Positions 13,260-26,390 of a DNA stretch of 64,000 bases are shown piece after piece. Location of the stretch: the NCBI GenBank assembly GCA_013398015.1, contig VZRR01010831.1, positions 143,536 to 207,535 of the forward strand. The letters run 5' to 3'. The stretch comes from Oreocharis arfaki. Its lineage: Eukaryota > Chordata > Aves > Passeriformes > Paramythiidae. The notes under the pieces were generated by a model. It was not told where the DNA came from. It did no database searches and worked only from the letters and a program-made list of their open reading frames with translations. How positions within the stretch are numbered: position 1 is the stretch's first letter; each line of letters starts with the position of its first letter. Position numbers and translations under genes: made by a program.

Positions 13260-16200
13260 GCGTTCTCTGTGTGGTCTTCCAGACAGAGATCAGCTTTGCA
13301 AAGGTGATCTTGGAGTAAGGGAAAGATATCCAAGTGGGGAACTTGGGGCAAAATGCCCACAGTGGGCAAAATGGCTGTGCTGGATGAGGCACACCGAGCT
13401 ATTCCCTTGAACTCTCTAACTCGCCTCCCTGTCTGTGTAGTGGGAACACACCCCCTGCCAACCTGACTAGTGCTCTTCTGGATGGATATAAATACCCTAA
13501 GAGCTTTGAGCCTCTGGAGGTAGAGGAATTCAAAGTGAGCAGCATGAAAACCCTTTGGAAAATGCCATCTCCCTGTCGCTGTGTCTCCCTTGCTCTTTCC
13601 CTGGGAAGTTTCACATTCCAGGAGTCCAGCAGCAGAGGTCAGTGCTGATTTGCATTGGAGAAGCAAACTTAAGCTCAGAAGGAAGGGCCAACCTATCCAC
13701 ATCTGTATACAAGAAAAAACCCCACCACACTCTTCATTGCTACTGGTGTCACGTGCCTCAGCCGTGTTTTCCTGTGAACTCTTCCTATAAAAACTGGTAG
13801 CTGTTGAAAGGAAATCACCATCCAGGTGCACAGGATGAACTGGTGCTGTTTCAAGCATAAAACTCTTCCTAAATGCTGCTGAATCAGCACTCATTATATC
13901 TGTAACTAGCCTGACTTCCCACCTTCGGGCAGCTACAAACAGGTACAGAGGGATTTTGAAGAGGGACTTTCTCCGGGGGAGAGAGGAGGAGCACGTGGTT
14001 GACATGGAGTTCTGCCCTCGGTTTGAGTCTCCTAAGGCTTGCACAGAAATCTGATGCACTTCCTCTTCCTTTTTAAGCTCGGCATTGAATATTTTCATAT
14101 TCTTTGTTCCCTGAGCACCAGCAGATTTGTCAGAGGGCTGGTGCTCTGCCTGGCATACCTATTGCCCTTTCTGGGAGCAGTCACGCTTCCTTGGCTGGTT
14201 TTAATGGGTGTAAACCTTTCTCTGCTTCTCTCCCTGACCTTCACACTTTCTCAGTGTGTTTGGGGCTGGCTAGTTGGTTTGATTACAGCCAGGAGTGATG
14301 TTTTAAAGGGAAGATCAGCTCAGGTTATCCTTCGTATTTGGTGGAGTTGTGGTTGGGGCTGCTCTCGGTTGTATCTGATAGCAAGGAGAAGAGAAAGAGC
14401 AGGTTCACAAGCTGGGGCAGCCCCTTCCCTTCTAAAGTCTTTTATTCTGGGGACACCCTCACCCCGAGGTTATCCCACTCTCCAACCTGCCTGTAACTAA
14501 TTCGTATCACTGACTGCTAATTTATTTCTTTTCACCCCCAGAAATCAGCACTTACGTGTTGGACAGTGAGAAATATTGCCAGTTGTCTCCTTGCCTTTTT
14601 TTTGGGTTGGAAAATATGGCTTGCATCAGGTGCAGCTCCAGCCTGCCCCCAAACCCTGTAAATAGTTTGGAAGAAGCACATGCAGTTAGTCTTATCCAGT
14701 CTCTGAAAACTCTCTGTATCTTGCAGGTGTCTCAGGCCTCTGCTGTTTGCAATGTCTATTTTCTGCATATCTCAAGAGAAAAAAAGAGGTACAGGAGGTT
14801 GTTGGAATGAGGAAATGATCCTCTGGCACTAACCTGGATATTTTTCTCTTAAAAAAAAAAGAAAAAAAGAAAGAAAAGCCTGCGGCTTCCTCTTGGAATT
14901 GGGTCCGTGAGCAGCTGACTACGTTTGCCATGAATGACAATTAGTAATGCCTAGAAACAACAACTAAACAGAGCAGAAATAAGATCGTCTGGGGAGAGGG
15001 GGAAAAAGAAAAACCCAACAAAAAAAAATCACTGGATAACCCATATGCTTTGTTTTCAAAGTGGAATTAGCGAATCCAAACTATTTAGCTACTGTATGCA
15101 CTTAAATTCTGGGCTACCCATGTGTGGAAGATTTTCTTGGCTGGAGGGCAGGAAAATTTAAATTTCTGTGTCTTTTGCCTTTTGCTCTCGCATTAACAGC
15201 CAGTGCAGCACTAGCTCTCACCTCAGGAGGAAAGGCTGCTTCTTCCTGCCATCCTCCCTTCTCCTGCCCAGGGCTGTCTCTGGTGCCATCTCACAGCACT
15301 TGGCAGTCCCCAAAAATTGGTTTGAAAGTGAGGACAGTAATTTACCTGTGTTTTAAATTATTTTTCTACTACTGTTCCCTTTTCTGTCCTTCCTCAGTCA
15401 CACCAGAAATGTAAATATTCATCCTCAGAGATGACTAAAATTGCATGAAAAATTTTTCTTTAGCTCTGACAGAAAGAAGCTTGGATTCACACACCTGGAG
15501 TGACTCCTATTCCCTCTTGGAAAAATTGACTTAATGAAAATAAATGTGCTTCTACAAAGTCAATATTCCTTTCAAGTTCTGCCTGTGCTTTCATCAGCTT
15601 GGGGTGCGTATGTGGGAGAAGGTTTAGAAAGAATATTCACAAAAATGCTCTCTGGCAAAGGAAGAGATCACAGATCAGATCAATGAGATTTCCACAGAAA
15701 AGAGAATTGAGGTGATTTAATTTTATCAGCCAGGAATCTTACATCTGGGACCAGTTATGTTCTACTGGTGTCTCCAGCAGATAAACTTCTTTGAGAAAAT
15801 ATCATAGACAAATAATTTTATAAAAAACCTCGAAAACCAAAGCCTGGCATGCAATTTCAGAATGAGCACGTGTACTTCTATAAAACTGTTAACACGAACG
15901 GCTTTTGATAGTGACAGGCTCTAACAAACGTGGAGGTCCTGACAAAGTGGTGTTTAATTAGTTGTGCTCTGGCACAAATGTGCAAATGTTGGAGAAAACC
16001 TGTCCTTTCAGCACTGAGGTTCTCAAGAGACAAGTCACATCAGCAGCGAGGAATAAGCAGAAGAGTGGAAAAGGTGTATCTTGAATTATTTTGCCTTGTC
16101 AGAGCACCCAGACCATTTCACCCCCTCATTTATGACACCCCACCCAGTTTCTTATACCTGATTAAAAGTGGCTGCATTAGCCCTCAAACCTTGCAAAATT

Positions 16201-17048
16201 TGACCTAAACCACATGAGGAACTGACCCTAAAATATTCTATTATTCCTGTTTTCTCTGCCCTTGCCATCCAGGAATAACAGAACTGTCCTTTTGTGTTGG
16301 GCATGAGCAGTTGGTGATGATCTAGTCTGCACTTTATGTGTATCAATGATCTTTCATGATGATTCCAGGATAAGAACATTATAACTGCAACTAATGAACT
16401 CTGAAGACAAAATTTGAGACTCCTTTCTGGGTCATGGCTGTGGCAAATATTAACACCTGATGGACATGGAATTGTGCTTCTGGAAAAAGGCCTCTCTTTC
16501 TAGTTTTTGTTTTTCCCCACTAAGCAGTAACTGCAGTTGGAAATGCTATTTAAGTCCTCTCAGTATGTGAATTTTCACCGCTGACCTGTAAAGCTCAAAA
16601 TTCCTTCTGTCTGGAATGGACAACTCAGAGATTGTTCTACATCATAGATAGGGTTGTGGTGCTCCAGAACCCAGGGAATAAAACTGAGGCAGCACTCGAG
16701 CCTCTTGAGACCTTCCTGAGTAATAAACATTAATAAAGACCCTTGATTTTATGCACTTACAGAAATTCCTAAATATTCTGGTACATGTAACAAGGATTTG
16801 CTTGTTCTTGACTGCAGCTCATTGCTTTTGTGTCTGGCTGACAATTACATTTGCTGTCACACAGCTTCCCAATTCATTAATAAATTGATTGGAATATGAA
16901 ACACTACAAAATACAGGATTAAATAACAGTTCAGGTTTGCTAGCCTGCTCTTCTCTTTGTTCAGAAAAGAAAAATAAAATCAGCACTGAGTCATCATATT
17001 GGTCAATAAATACGAATGTTGTTATAGGATCCTTTCCTAGAATTATTT

Positions 17049-17063
17049 AAAAAAAAAAAAAAA
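17049..17063 (+). repeat. Poly-A tract (A15)
   Basis: A run of fifteen A after AATTATTT. It is not attached to any recognisable retrocopy. Confidence 0.9.
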
Positions 17064-17999
17064 GGCATATAGACTTCTGTAATTTTGTGTTCATAGTCTG
17101 TGGTTTAATGTATGAGATGGAAGAAAAATCCCATCACTTTCCAGACTCCTGATATACTTTTAGACACTCTGATTGACAAGTCATAAGTAGTGCTCCCAGC
17201 AACATTTTAGTTCTGTGGATTTACAGCTCATTATCACTTATGCTTTCTGGTAAAGATTTAAAACTGCTACATTTTTAGAACCTGAAATAGGGGGGAAAAA
17301 AAGTGACTGAAATAATTACTTCTGAAATGTGTATTACTGGCGTTATCAAATCCTTATTTTAGCAGGACGACGCATTGGTGTTTTAAAACTCAGCAGCAAT
17401 TGGCATAAAGTATCAGTGGAAATATTTCTGCCAGGATTTTGAAACTGTGTTTGATCTTAATGGCTCCAGAACGAGGCAGAAGAACAGAGTTACGTGGTGT
17501 AGCATTAGCATAGAACACCTGAGCTCAAATCCCTGCTTTGTTACCTGTTTTCAGGTGCAGTGGCAGAAAAATCTGCTTGGTTCTCATGGGTTCCTCAAAA
17601 GGGGAGAATATCCCATGCTCAGGAACACGAGAGCTGTACTCCATGCTGCTGGTTCCTACATGGAAGTCCGACAGGAAAACCGGATTAATTGACTGTCGAG
17701 TGAATCATTGCTGAGGAAAACAGCCTGCAGAAATGCTTATTTTAAGCAGTGTTTGCACTGTTCAGCAGGCACTTCAGAAACCTTGGGGGTGATTGGAGAG
17801 TGAGTGGTGGGATGCAAACAAATCAGTCCCTCCCGTGTGTTTTAGTGTGGAAAACACATAAAACCCGAGCCGGAGTGCACACACACAGCCAGCTGCAATG
17901 CAGTCCGTGGCTTAGAAGGGAAAATGTGCTATTCAGGTGAGAAATAAGCTCCCAGGTATCAATTTTATTTTTTCTTGCCTGGATCAAGGGAGCTCTTTC

Positions 18000-18260
18000 A
18001 AGGTAATCTGATTTCAGCGTTCGCTGTGGATTCTGCTGGCTGCCTCTGGAAAGCTGTGCTCTCTGTGCCAGGCAGTAATTGCGTTAATCATCCATTTTTA
18101 AATAACTGCATTTGAAGTTAAGTCGAGAATTGCTTTTCAGATCTTTAATTTGCTTTGGAAAAGTGAAATAATTCCCACGAGGGTTGTGCTAATCAATATT
18201 CCAGAGGCAAGTAACCTTTGCTAATGCTCGAACATGGGATACTCTATATTCTTCTGCTTA
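18000..18260 (+). other. Candidate conserved noncoding element
   Basis: Single-copy, non-repetitive sequence rich in TAAT/ATTA homeodomain cores: GTAATTGCGTTAATCATCC, TAATTTGCTTTGG, GCTAATCAATATTCC. It has no open frame of note. The look is that of conserved developmental enhancers often found in long neuronal-gene introns. This is pattern-based only. Confidence 0.25.
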
Positions 18261-18564
18261 AAGAATTCTGGGGGAAAAAAAAATACACCAATTCCATCTG
18301 TAATTTGGCAGGTTAATAACTTTTCTGACTGCCAGGCATAGGGGTATTTTAGTCAACAGGAGATTCATCAAGTACAAAATTGCATTATATTATCTTCCTT
18401 TCATTGTTGTTGTTTTTATTTTAAACCTTCTCGCTAATATAAATGATGACAAATTGCAGGGGCTGTAAATTTGAAAGTCCCTAAATGGCATTTTTGTCAA
18501 AGCCTTTCCGCTGAAATGCTTACTTGGAAAGGTTTTTAAACCTCAGGAGCTGGGGGAGGGGTTG

Positions 18565-18583
18565 TAATTATTATTATTATTAT
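18565..18583 (+). repeat. (ATT)n microsatellite
   Basis: GTAATTATTATTATTATTAT directly precedes a cluster of three ATGCAT palindromes. Confidence 0.85.
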
Positions 18584-20023
18584 GCATCACGACACAATGC
18601 ATTATGCATCATGGTTGTTTTTCTGCTTTTTAAACACTTGTTATGGATGATGAAACTAATATAAACGGACATCCAGGGAGAGCTTCTGCAAAACCTTCCT
18701 GTGATGTCATATTCCGTTTCCAAGGAATTGCACTACTTGGAAACGAGGGGATAGACAAACTCAAAGAGGCACTCAGAAACACACTAATAATTAGCTGGCA
18801 GGCAGTCATCAAGGGAAATTCACCTTCTTTTCAAAGGTGTCCTCCTGCTAAACTGGATAAAACCCCGCATGTTTTAGAAACTAAAAATGGTAGAATGTGG
18901 GCGTTGCTGTCTCAGACATGGGAGTGTTTGACCCTGCCTCCTCTGAAGCCACCTGCAAATTACTGCTGATGCTCAGAATTTGCTTTCCTTGCCTTGTTTT
19001 TCCCACCCAGACACGCACATAGCTGAAAAATAAATTGGTAGTGAGGCTGATTGAAAAGCTGATGGGATACAACAGGTTCTGTGCCAGAGCTGCTTTTTCA
19101 TCTTGCCTCTCTCCACCATGTAAATATTTCCCATCCCCTTGAAATCAGTTTGATATTTAGGTTCTGCACAAGTACAAGAGGAACAAAGGAGAGAATTGTG
19201 CATTCATTTCTTTAATAAAACCTATTTTTTAAATAGTCATAGAGCTTGCATAGGCTGCATCCTGTAAAAATTAAGGGAGAGAGAGAAAATCTGAACAGTT
19301 TTTTAAGGAGTCACAGCAGGCAACGGATTGGAGAGAGGATGGAAAAATAAAAATACTCTGCTTCCCCAGGAGGCAAGTTGAATCCAATATTTCATATTTC
19401 AGGGCTGGGGAAATGAAATTGCAGTGTCATTGTGGACATTAAAGATGATACTGGTGGTGACACACAGACAATTGGCAACTACATTTGTTTCCTGAGATGC
19501 TGATCAGGAAAGTCTGAAATTTGTGTGTCTCCCCCATCCATATATCCAGAATTGATAGCCTGGTAGTTGCACCTTGCTTTTTTAAAGGAAAAAAACCCAA
19601 AAAAACAGCAACAATCTCTTCTACCTCTACACAGGCACTGCACCTCCAGGATGGCTCCAGATTCTACCTCCAAGTTGAAACCTGTGGTTGTGGGTTGGGG
19701 ATTTTGCCAGGAGATTGTAAAGTGAATTGATTTGTTCTTTTTTTTTTCTGTATTCACCATTCCCCCATTACGTTTTTTTCAACTTTGTTGTTACAGAATG
19801 AAAATCATTTACTTCCCCCCACCCCATATGGGCCAAATTCAATGAAACTGTAACAATAAATACCTTTGGTTTTACACCTTGGTGTTATTGCTCTGCTGCA
19901 GATTTGGGATAAAACCCTACCATTTACCTTCTTGCCTGGTCAGCCTTCTGTAAAGATGTAGAAAATATTGCTCATATGTTCACTTCTCTTTACTGCCAGC
20001 ACATGGAGCAGAAGCCTCTGCTC

Positions 20024-20336
20024 AGAATCACAGAATAGTTTGGGTTGGAAGGGACCTCAAAGATCCCCTCATTCCACCCCCTGCCGAGGGCAGGGACACC
20101 TTCCACTGCCCCAGGCTGCTCCAAGCCCCATCCAAGCTGGCCTTGGGCACTGCCAGGGGTCCAGGGGCAGCCACAGCTGCTCTGGGCACCCTGTGCCAGG
20201 GCCTGCCCACCCTCCCAGGGAAGAATTTCTTCCTAATATCCAATCTAAACCTGCCCCCCTTCAGCTCAAGGCCATTCCCCTTGTCCTATCACTCCATGCC
20301 CTTGTGAAAAGTCCCCGTCCAGCTGTCTTGTAGCCG
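20024..20336 (-). mobile_element. CR1 LINE fragment, 3' end
   Basis: The plus strand opens with AGAATCACAGAATAGTTTGG and GTTGGAAGGGACCTCAAAG, the reverse complement of the CR1 3' terminus. It continues with the shared core GGGCAGCCACAGCTGCTCTG. About 310 bases are kept, extending to CTTGTGAAAAGTCCCC. The copy is low in divergence and shares long identical runs with the copies at 48.6 and 50.7 kb. Confidence 0.93.
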
Positions 20337-23300
20337 CAGTCTAAAATGCCTGATGTCTCCAGGATGGATTCCCTTGCACCCTCCCTTTCATCAGGAGTGC
20401 TGTTTGTTACCTTTCAGCAATTCCTGCACAGGATTGCTCCATTCTGGCACGCTTTGCTTCGCCTGAGCTTTCTGAATGAGTCCCGCACAAAACTTAACAT
20501 CCTCATTGTTCTCAGGCGCTGCCAGCTGAATCAAAGGGATTTCTGCTGCTGTGGAGAAACTCTTGCTGGATCATTCCCTCTTTGTCGTGCCCCTGCTGTT
20601 TAGACAAACCTTTCAGGCATCTCTTGAGAAGAAAACACAACGAGGTTGTGTTGTGCTGCTGACTCCAATCTGGGCATGTTCAGCACACGTGCCTCGTTAG
20701 TTTGGTCTCCCTCCTATTGAACTAACAAGATTCTTTCAGTCACCTTCTGCAGGAATTGGAGAAAGCTGGTGGTATTAAATGGTTTTGCAAAGATCTCTGC
20801 TGGTTTTGTTTGTCCTTATAAATATTTTATGGCATCATGGCTCTGTAAAAATGCAGTGGTTTTGTGTATTAAACCTAAATAAGAATAAGCCTGCACAAGG
20901 TATTTTTTTTTCCTTCTGTGCATCAAAAGAGAAAAGAAGAAGAGAAAGTTAAAATGCATAATGAGGCACAGCATGTTTCTAGTTCTGGGTAACCTGTGTT
21001 GTTGTTATAAGATTTAGTAGAAATGTTTACTAGAAAATACAGTATTCAGGCTGAATTTTAACAAGGAGTGTCAAGCTATTATTTGTGTTTGATATTCAGG
21101 CTGGTGACAGAGAGAGCTGCAGGTAGTGGCCAAAGATTGAACAACAAACCTTGACTCACATTCCTTTTTTTAACCCTTAAAACTTTCTCAATGTGGTCAA
21201 TTAGCCCTTCCCATTGTAAAAATGAAGTAAGACTTCGGTGATTCTGTAGATTGCTTAAATATTTTTTTTTCTCTTTGTTTGTCGGGGATTTTTTATTTGT
21301 TTGTCTTTCTTTTTTTTAACCAGGTAGGGAAAAATTAAGTTCTAATGAATTCTTGATTACATTATGATTAATGTCTTTGTTTCAGAATCTGCCTCTGCTG
21401 AGCACAGAATGGGAATGCGTGACTAGAGGTGGGGAGGGAAGAAAGATTCTGATTCTTTGCAATTAACCAAAAATATTCACAGAGTTTGCCCTTAAGGGGA
21501 AAAAAAAAAAAGAGAGAAAATAATTTGGAAAATTTCTGGCACTTTTCATTTAGTTAGAAGCTTTGTCTTGTGTAAAATAAAGCTTCCATTTGCTATTAAT
21601 TCCCAGCTGGGAACTATCTCCCTCCATTTTAAAAATACTTCCTAAAAGTTTTACTCAGATGGAAATGGCATTCTGAATGGAAGTGCTAAATAGGTTTGCC
21701 CATAATTAAGAAACGAGCAGCAGGCTGTGACTTTGAATGTTTGCAGCACAGAATGAGGATTTTCCCTTTGCTGAGATTCTATTAAATTTGACAATGAGAG
21801 AATTCATGGTTGACTTGCTCTTGGTGGTCTGTCAAGGCTGAAGCCAGTGGCGTTTATTGAGGTTTATAAACCCTTTACAGAAGCTGGGTATCCCTCAGCA
21901 CAGAAACACTGTCTGGTACAATAATTCACCCCCTTTTCTTGTGAATCATCTGTGTAGTTAATGGGTTTGGGTGTTTAATAGCATAAATTCAGTAGCAACA
22001 TCTCAGGAGCAGCAGTAGCCACTGAAACAACCCAGCTCTGTGGTTGATTTGACTGAAAAGGTGGGTGCAGGACCCGTGCCTTGGCCAAACACACCTGATC
22101 ATGTCCAGTTTGTCAAGTTAAACAAAACATTTTTAACAGGGGCAGATAAAGGTGGGGGGAAAAGCTGTTTTCAGAGTGTAAAAAAGCTGGATGCCCTACT
22201 TAAGCAGACAAATGCTGTGACAAAGTAGAGGAGAAATTAATATTTTCTAAGAGATTTCCTAATCTCTTTCTTGATGGAATTGTTTCTTTTCCACAGGAAA
22301 AAAAAAAAAAGGCTAATCCTCATTTTTTATTTACTTGTACGAAAGTCTTGAGGTTCTCTGCTCTGGATCCAAGGGTGGGGCAATCTGTCTGTTTATTTAT
22401 TACTGATTAATTTTTATTGCTTGTCAGTGTTGTAAACAATTATAATCGGGCTGACAGTTACTATACTTAAAGTTTTAATCTGGGGACATATACATTTCCA
22501 ACAAAATCGATGTTATTCTTTAAAACACAGAGTTATCGTGAGTTCTATTTTTTATCAAAAGAATTTTTCTTCCCTGCTTTCCTTACACTTCCTTTCTTTT
22601 GATCTCCTTCCTCTTCCCCGGAGAAAAAAGGCATTGAAGATGAAGTTAGAGGACACTCATGTGGAATTTGAGGATACTGAGTGAGATAAAAAGCAGGCAA
22701 GATGAAAATTTTGTTTGCCTATCAGTAGAAATTGAGAAAAGTAGTTTTTAAAATTAGAAAGGTTCCGTCATGAACTTGGATAAGACTTGAAGACACAACT
22801 TGGGGTTGAGAGAGTTAAAGATGGTTTGAAGTATTTATATCCTTTTAAAAAATGCTGCCTAATTTGCTGCTGATTTTTTACTTTAAAAACAAAGGAAAAT
22901 ATGTTTGGCTTGATTCCAGTAAATTATTTTTGCAGCTTTGCAGTCTTAAAATATGGCAAAAAGTTGTATATGGATGGCTGCAGAGAGGAGAGGAAGATAG
23001 GATAAAACTAAACTGTACTTCTGATTCACAGTAGCTAATTCAAATTATATGTGTTCTGTAATTATGTTGCCTTGAGCTCCCATTAACGCTGATGAGCTAA
23101 ATGTATTTATCAGTGGAAAAATAGGCTTCATTTTATACATCTAAATAGTTTAATGTTTTTAATGCAGATTGCCTGATTTGTAGAGGCAGCATCATCAAAT
23201 GACAAGGTGGATGATGGATGTCTGAATTTTTTTGGAGGCTGTAAAATGCTACCAATTAATTCTTTCTGAGTGACTCTCAGCCACCCAAATTTGCTGCTGT

Positions 23301-23419
23301 GTGATAGAAAGTCACTGCTCTGCATCTTTATTTGTTGTCCTCACCCAGGCTGTAGCTCACATGACTTTGTGGGTGCACCCTAAAAAAAGAGGACAACTGG
23401 GAAGTTGCCTCTGGTGATA
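20337..23419 (+). other. Intron, nothing recognised
   Basis: AT-rich, with short homopolymers near 21500 and 22300. No repeat family, RNA gene or exon is evident. Confidence 0.55.
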
Positions 23420-23562
23420 AAAAAGTGTTCAAGACCAGTTTGGATGGGGCTCTGAGCAACCTGGGATAGTGGGAGATGTCCCTGCCCATGGCAGGGGTTG
23501 GGACTGGATGATCTTTAAGGTCCTTTCCAACCCAACCCAACCCAACCCATTCTGTCATTCTG
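23420..23562 (+). mobile_element. CR1 LINE fragment, extreme 3' end with expanded AACCC repeat
   Basis: The copy starts near GTGTTCAAGACCAGTTTGGA and runs through GGATGATCTTTAAGGTCC. At 23528-23549 the usual single CCAACCC unit is expanded to about four AACCC units before the terminal ATTCTGTCATTCTG. It is noncoding and 5'-truncated. Confidence 0.92.
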
Positions 23563-26091
23563 CGTTGCTGCACTTTAAAACAATGGGGTCTCTGAAGTAA
23601 AAGTAAGGAAAAAGACTGATTGGAGTGCTGTGGTACTTTAAATATACTTGGGGGCAAGAATCTGAAGAGATCCTGGCTTTTCTGGAGGAGTGGAGTTCTT
23701 TTCCATCTTCCCCTGATGCTTTCCTCTCCTCCTCCTTATAAGCACAGAATTGAGCTGGTATGGAGGATCTTCTTTCTTCTTTCAGCGCTTCAGAATCAGT
23801 AAAAAGAATTAAAACCTGCCAGTTGTGGTCCCATCTGCATCTGTTTGGACTGCAGCTCAACTATATGATCTAATTAAAACAAACAGACCAACCCCCAAAC
23901 AACCCAATAGCAACAAGGGGTGTTTTCCTCTGAACATCTCCAGTGGAAGTGTCCACACAGGCCAGAGGGAACTGCACCTTCCTTCCTACAGGTGGTTTCA
24001 TTGTAGAACTGGGCCATGTTCTGCAAATTTTTTTCCATAAAGAAAAGTTAATGGTGCCATTAAGTCTTTCTCATCTGACAAAAATGATGCTGCCTTCAAC
24101 CCCTGCCCTGCTCCCCCTTAAATTCTCTCTTTTTTTTTGACTGGGAGATTTGCTCCCTGGGGGTCTGAGGCCAGTATTCAGACAGAGTGATTCAATTCCA
24201 CCGCATCATCTTCAAGTCTTTTAAAAAAGTCAACTCTGCAGGTGAAATAAATCTTGCGAAACAGAGTGAAAAATTAAATTCTTCTTTCTCGTGTGATTTA
24301 CACTGTTCTATTAGTCATTGCTATTATCTGTTTCATCATCCATCAGGATTGCAACAGCAATTCACGGGGCCAGCATTCGCTTTGGGCAGCACATGGCCTT
24401 GCTGCAGCAGTTACTGCACTTTTTGATCAGGGGTTTTTTTCAGTTTCAAAGATGGACCTTGAAAGATGCTTTACAGGGGGGCTCCAAGTGACTGCTCAGG
24501 TGCACAGTGTTATTTTAGTCTATTTGTGTTTGGAAGGGTCTTTTAAAAGCTGAGGGGTGTAAGGTGGTACAGGTTGAAGTCTGGTGGCAAGATCACAAGA
24601 TAACTTATTATTTTCCTTTCTTCCATCTTGCCTTCCATCCCTTTTTTTAAAAAATTTTCTTCCTCTATTTTAATTTTTTTATTTTTATTTTATATTTTTA
24701 TTTTTATTTCTATCATGAGTGGCCACTCACCTTGAGATGTCCCTTTATTACCACAGGATCACCTCTATCAACTACAAGTCTATGTAAAACATTAATCCTC
24801 TATGTAGGGCAACTTGTCAGGGATTTGCTGTGGGGAGAGGGGAGCAAAAGTCTTCTCCCCCAGCTCGGGGTCCTGCTCAATGCCTGAGGTTGGCTCCTGC
24901 AGCTGTTGGTAGAACGTGGGGTTGAGAGTCAAACCCTAAATCTGTGACAACAAAAATACCTGCAAGTGACAGGAGAGCACTTGAAATCCCCGCAGCGCTG
25001 TGCAGCATCACCAGGCAGGCTGCCAAACCCACAGCTTTTTAACTAAACAAACAAACAAAAGAAGCCCTGAGGCCAGGCAACGAGAAAGTTTGTGCTTCCA
25101 ACAAAGAACAACAAAAATGGTTTTCGGAAAGGTAGGGTTTGTGCAACCAACCGGATGAAAACATTGTAGTACCTGAGGGCACAGGAATCCCTGTGGGGTT
25201 TTTTTTGCTTCAAGTCTTATTTGCATGAGGATTTGTAAAACTATTCTTGACCTACATAAATCATCAACCATAATAAGCCTTTATTTTAAGAGGGAGATTC
25301 AATAGGAGATTGTCTGCTTTGAAAACATTTCTAAAATGGTGAGGGAAACAACAAACAAGATTAAATCAAAAAGTGAAATAGGGCCCCCCTAAGGGGAGGA
25401 AGAACCACATGCAGTCCTATATAACTTTCATATTAGAAATTAACAGTTCAATATAGCAGCTTTGCATAGAAGGGCTGAAAACCATATTTATTTTGGGGGA
25501 GAATTGAATTGTCTCTGCATTTCAGGATGGCACGGTGGTGTATTGCTCACCCTGGGTTCACATTTAATTGTGTCCCACAGAGTTGTGTTCCTCACGTTTT
25601 CTGAGCTGGATGTGCCAGTAAAACACACATTGTAGAGGAAAGATGGGCCCCCGAAACTGAAGAGATCTGTTTTAATTGTCTTTCCACTTTTACTTGTTTC
25701 AGCTGCTGACCTTTAGCATCCTGACCGATTCACTCTACTCACAGGATATGTTAAGGTGGTGAGGGTGGGTGTATAACGAGCTTTCTCCCTACCTGTATTT
25801 TGGGGAAGGGTGAGATCTGTGATTTTTTTCATTTGTTTGTTTGTTTTCTGCGTGAGACGATGGTGCAGAGTGAGCCTTTGTGGGCAGCAGCAGTCAGGGC
25901 TCCAAACCTCACAAGGATCCAGCAGTCCCTGGTGCTGTTGAGCTGAGAGCTCCCATGGAGAGCACCTGTGGGAGCCCTGATGTGCTGCTGAGCTGTGGTG
26001 GGGAGCAGGGAGGGAGCTGCAGGAGGTTTGCTAGGAATTCCTCTTACTTCAGCTCCTGGGACCACAGAGCACAAAGAGCCCTGGAGGTATT
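23563..26091 (+). other. Intron, nothing recognised apart from low-complexity T/A
   Basis: Contains the T/A tract at 24641-24713. The rest is single-copy with no gene signal. Confidence 0.55.
24641..24713 (+). repeat. T/A low-complexity tract with (TTTTA)n
   Basis: About 70 bases are almost entirely T and A, including repeated TTTTTA units (ATTTTTATTTTATATTTTTA). This is low-complexity sequence with no gene signal. Confidence 0.85.
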
Positions 26092-26309
26092 TTTAGTAAA
26101 TTGTTGCCTGGGAAGGGAGGTGAGGCCTTGGCACAGGGTGCCAGAGAAGCTGTGGCTGCCCCTGGGTCCCTGGAATTGTCTAAGGCCAGGTTGGATGGGG
26201 CTCTGAGCAGCCTGAGATAGTGGAAGGTGTCCCTTCCCATGGCAGGGGGTGGAATGAGATGATCTTTGAGGTCCCTTCCAACCCAAACCATTCTGTTACC
26301 TTATGATTT
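26092..26309 (+). mobile_element. CR1 LINE fragment, 3' end
   Basis: The copy includes GTGAGGCCTTGGCACAGGGT, GCTGTGGCTGCCCCTGGG and the terminus GATGATCTTTGAGGTCCC followed by TTCCAACCCAAACC and an ATTCTGTTACCTTATGATTT tail. About 220 bases of the 3' end remain. It is the same CR1 type as the fragments at 20.0, 48.6 and 50.7 kb but in the opposite orientation. Confidence 0.92.
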
Positions 26310-26345
26310 TAAAACCCATGCAGAAGTGGCACTTACAGGTGCAGT

Positions 26346-26390
26346 TTAGTGGCGTACTTGGCAGTGTCAGGTTAGTGCTCGGAGCCAGAG
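26346..26390 (+). mobile_element. Possible tiny CR1 relic
   Basis: The string CTTGGCAGTGTCAGGTTAGT at about 26358-26377 resembles the segment just before the terminus of older CR1 copies, as at 10151-10224. The rest of the terminus is absent or unrecognisable, so this is weak. Confidence 0.3.

Larger units (their letters stand above)
10225..20023 (+). other. Intron, mostly unrecognised
   Basis: Apart from the short repeats and the 18.0-18.6 kb stretch listed separately, I see no coherent feature. The longest open frame of the window, 281 codons on the minus strand at 13253-14098, lies here. It has no recognisable domain and is treated as chance. Confidence 0.5.
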
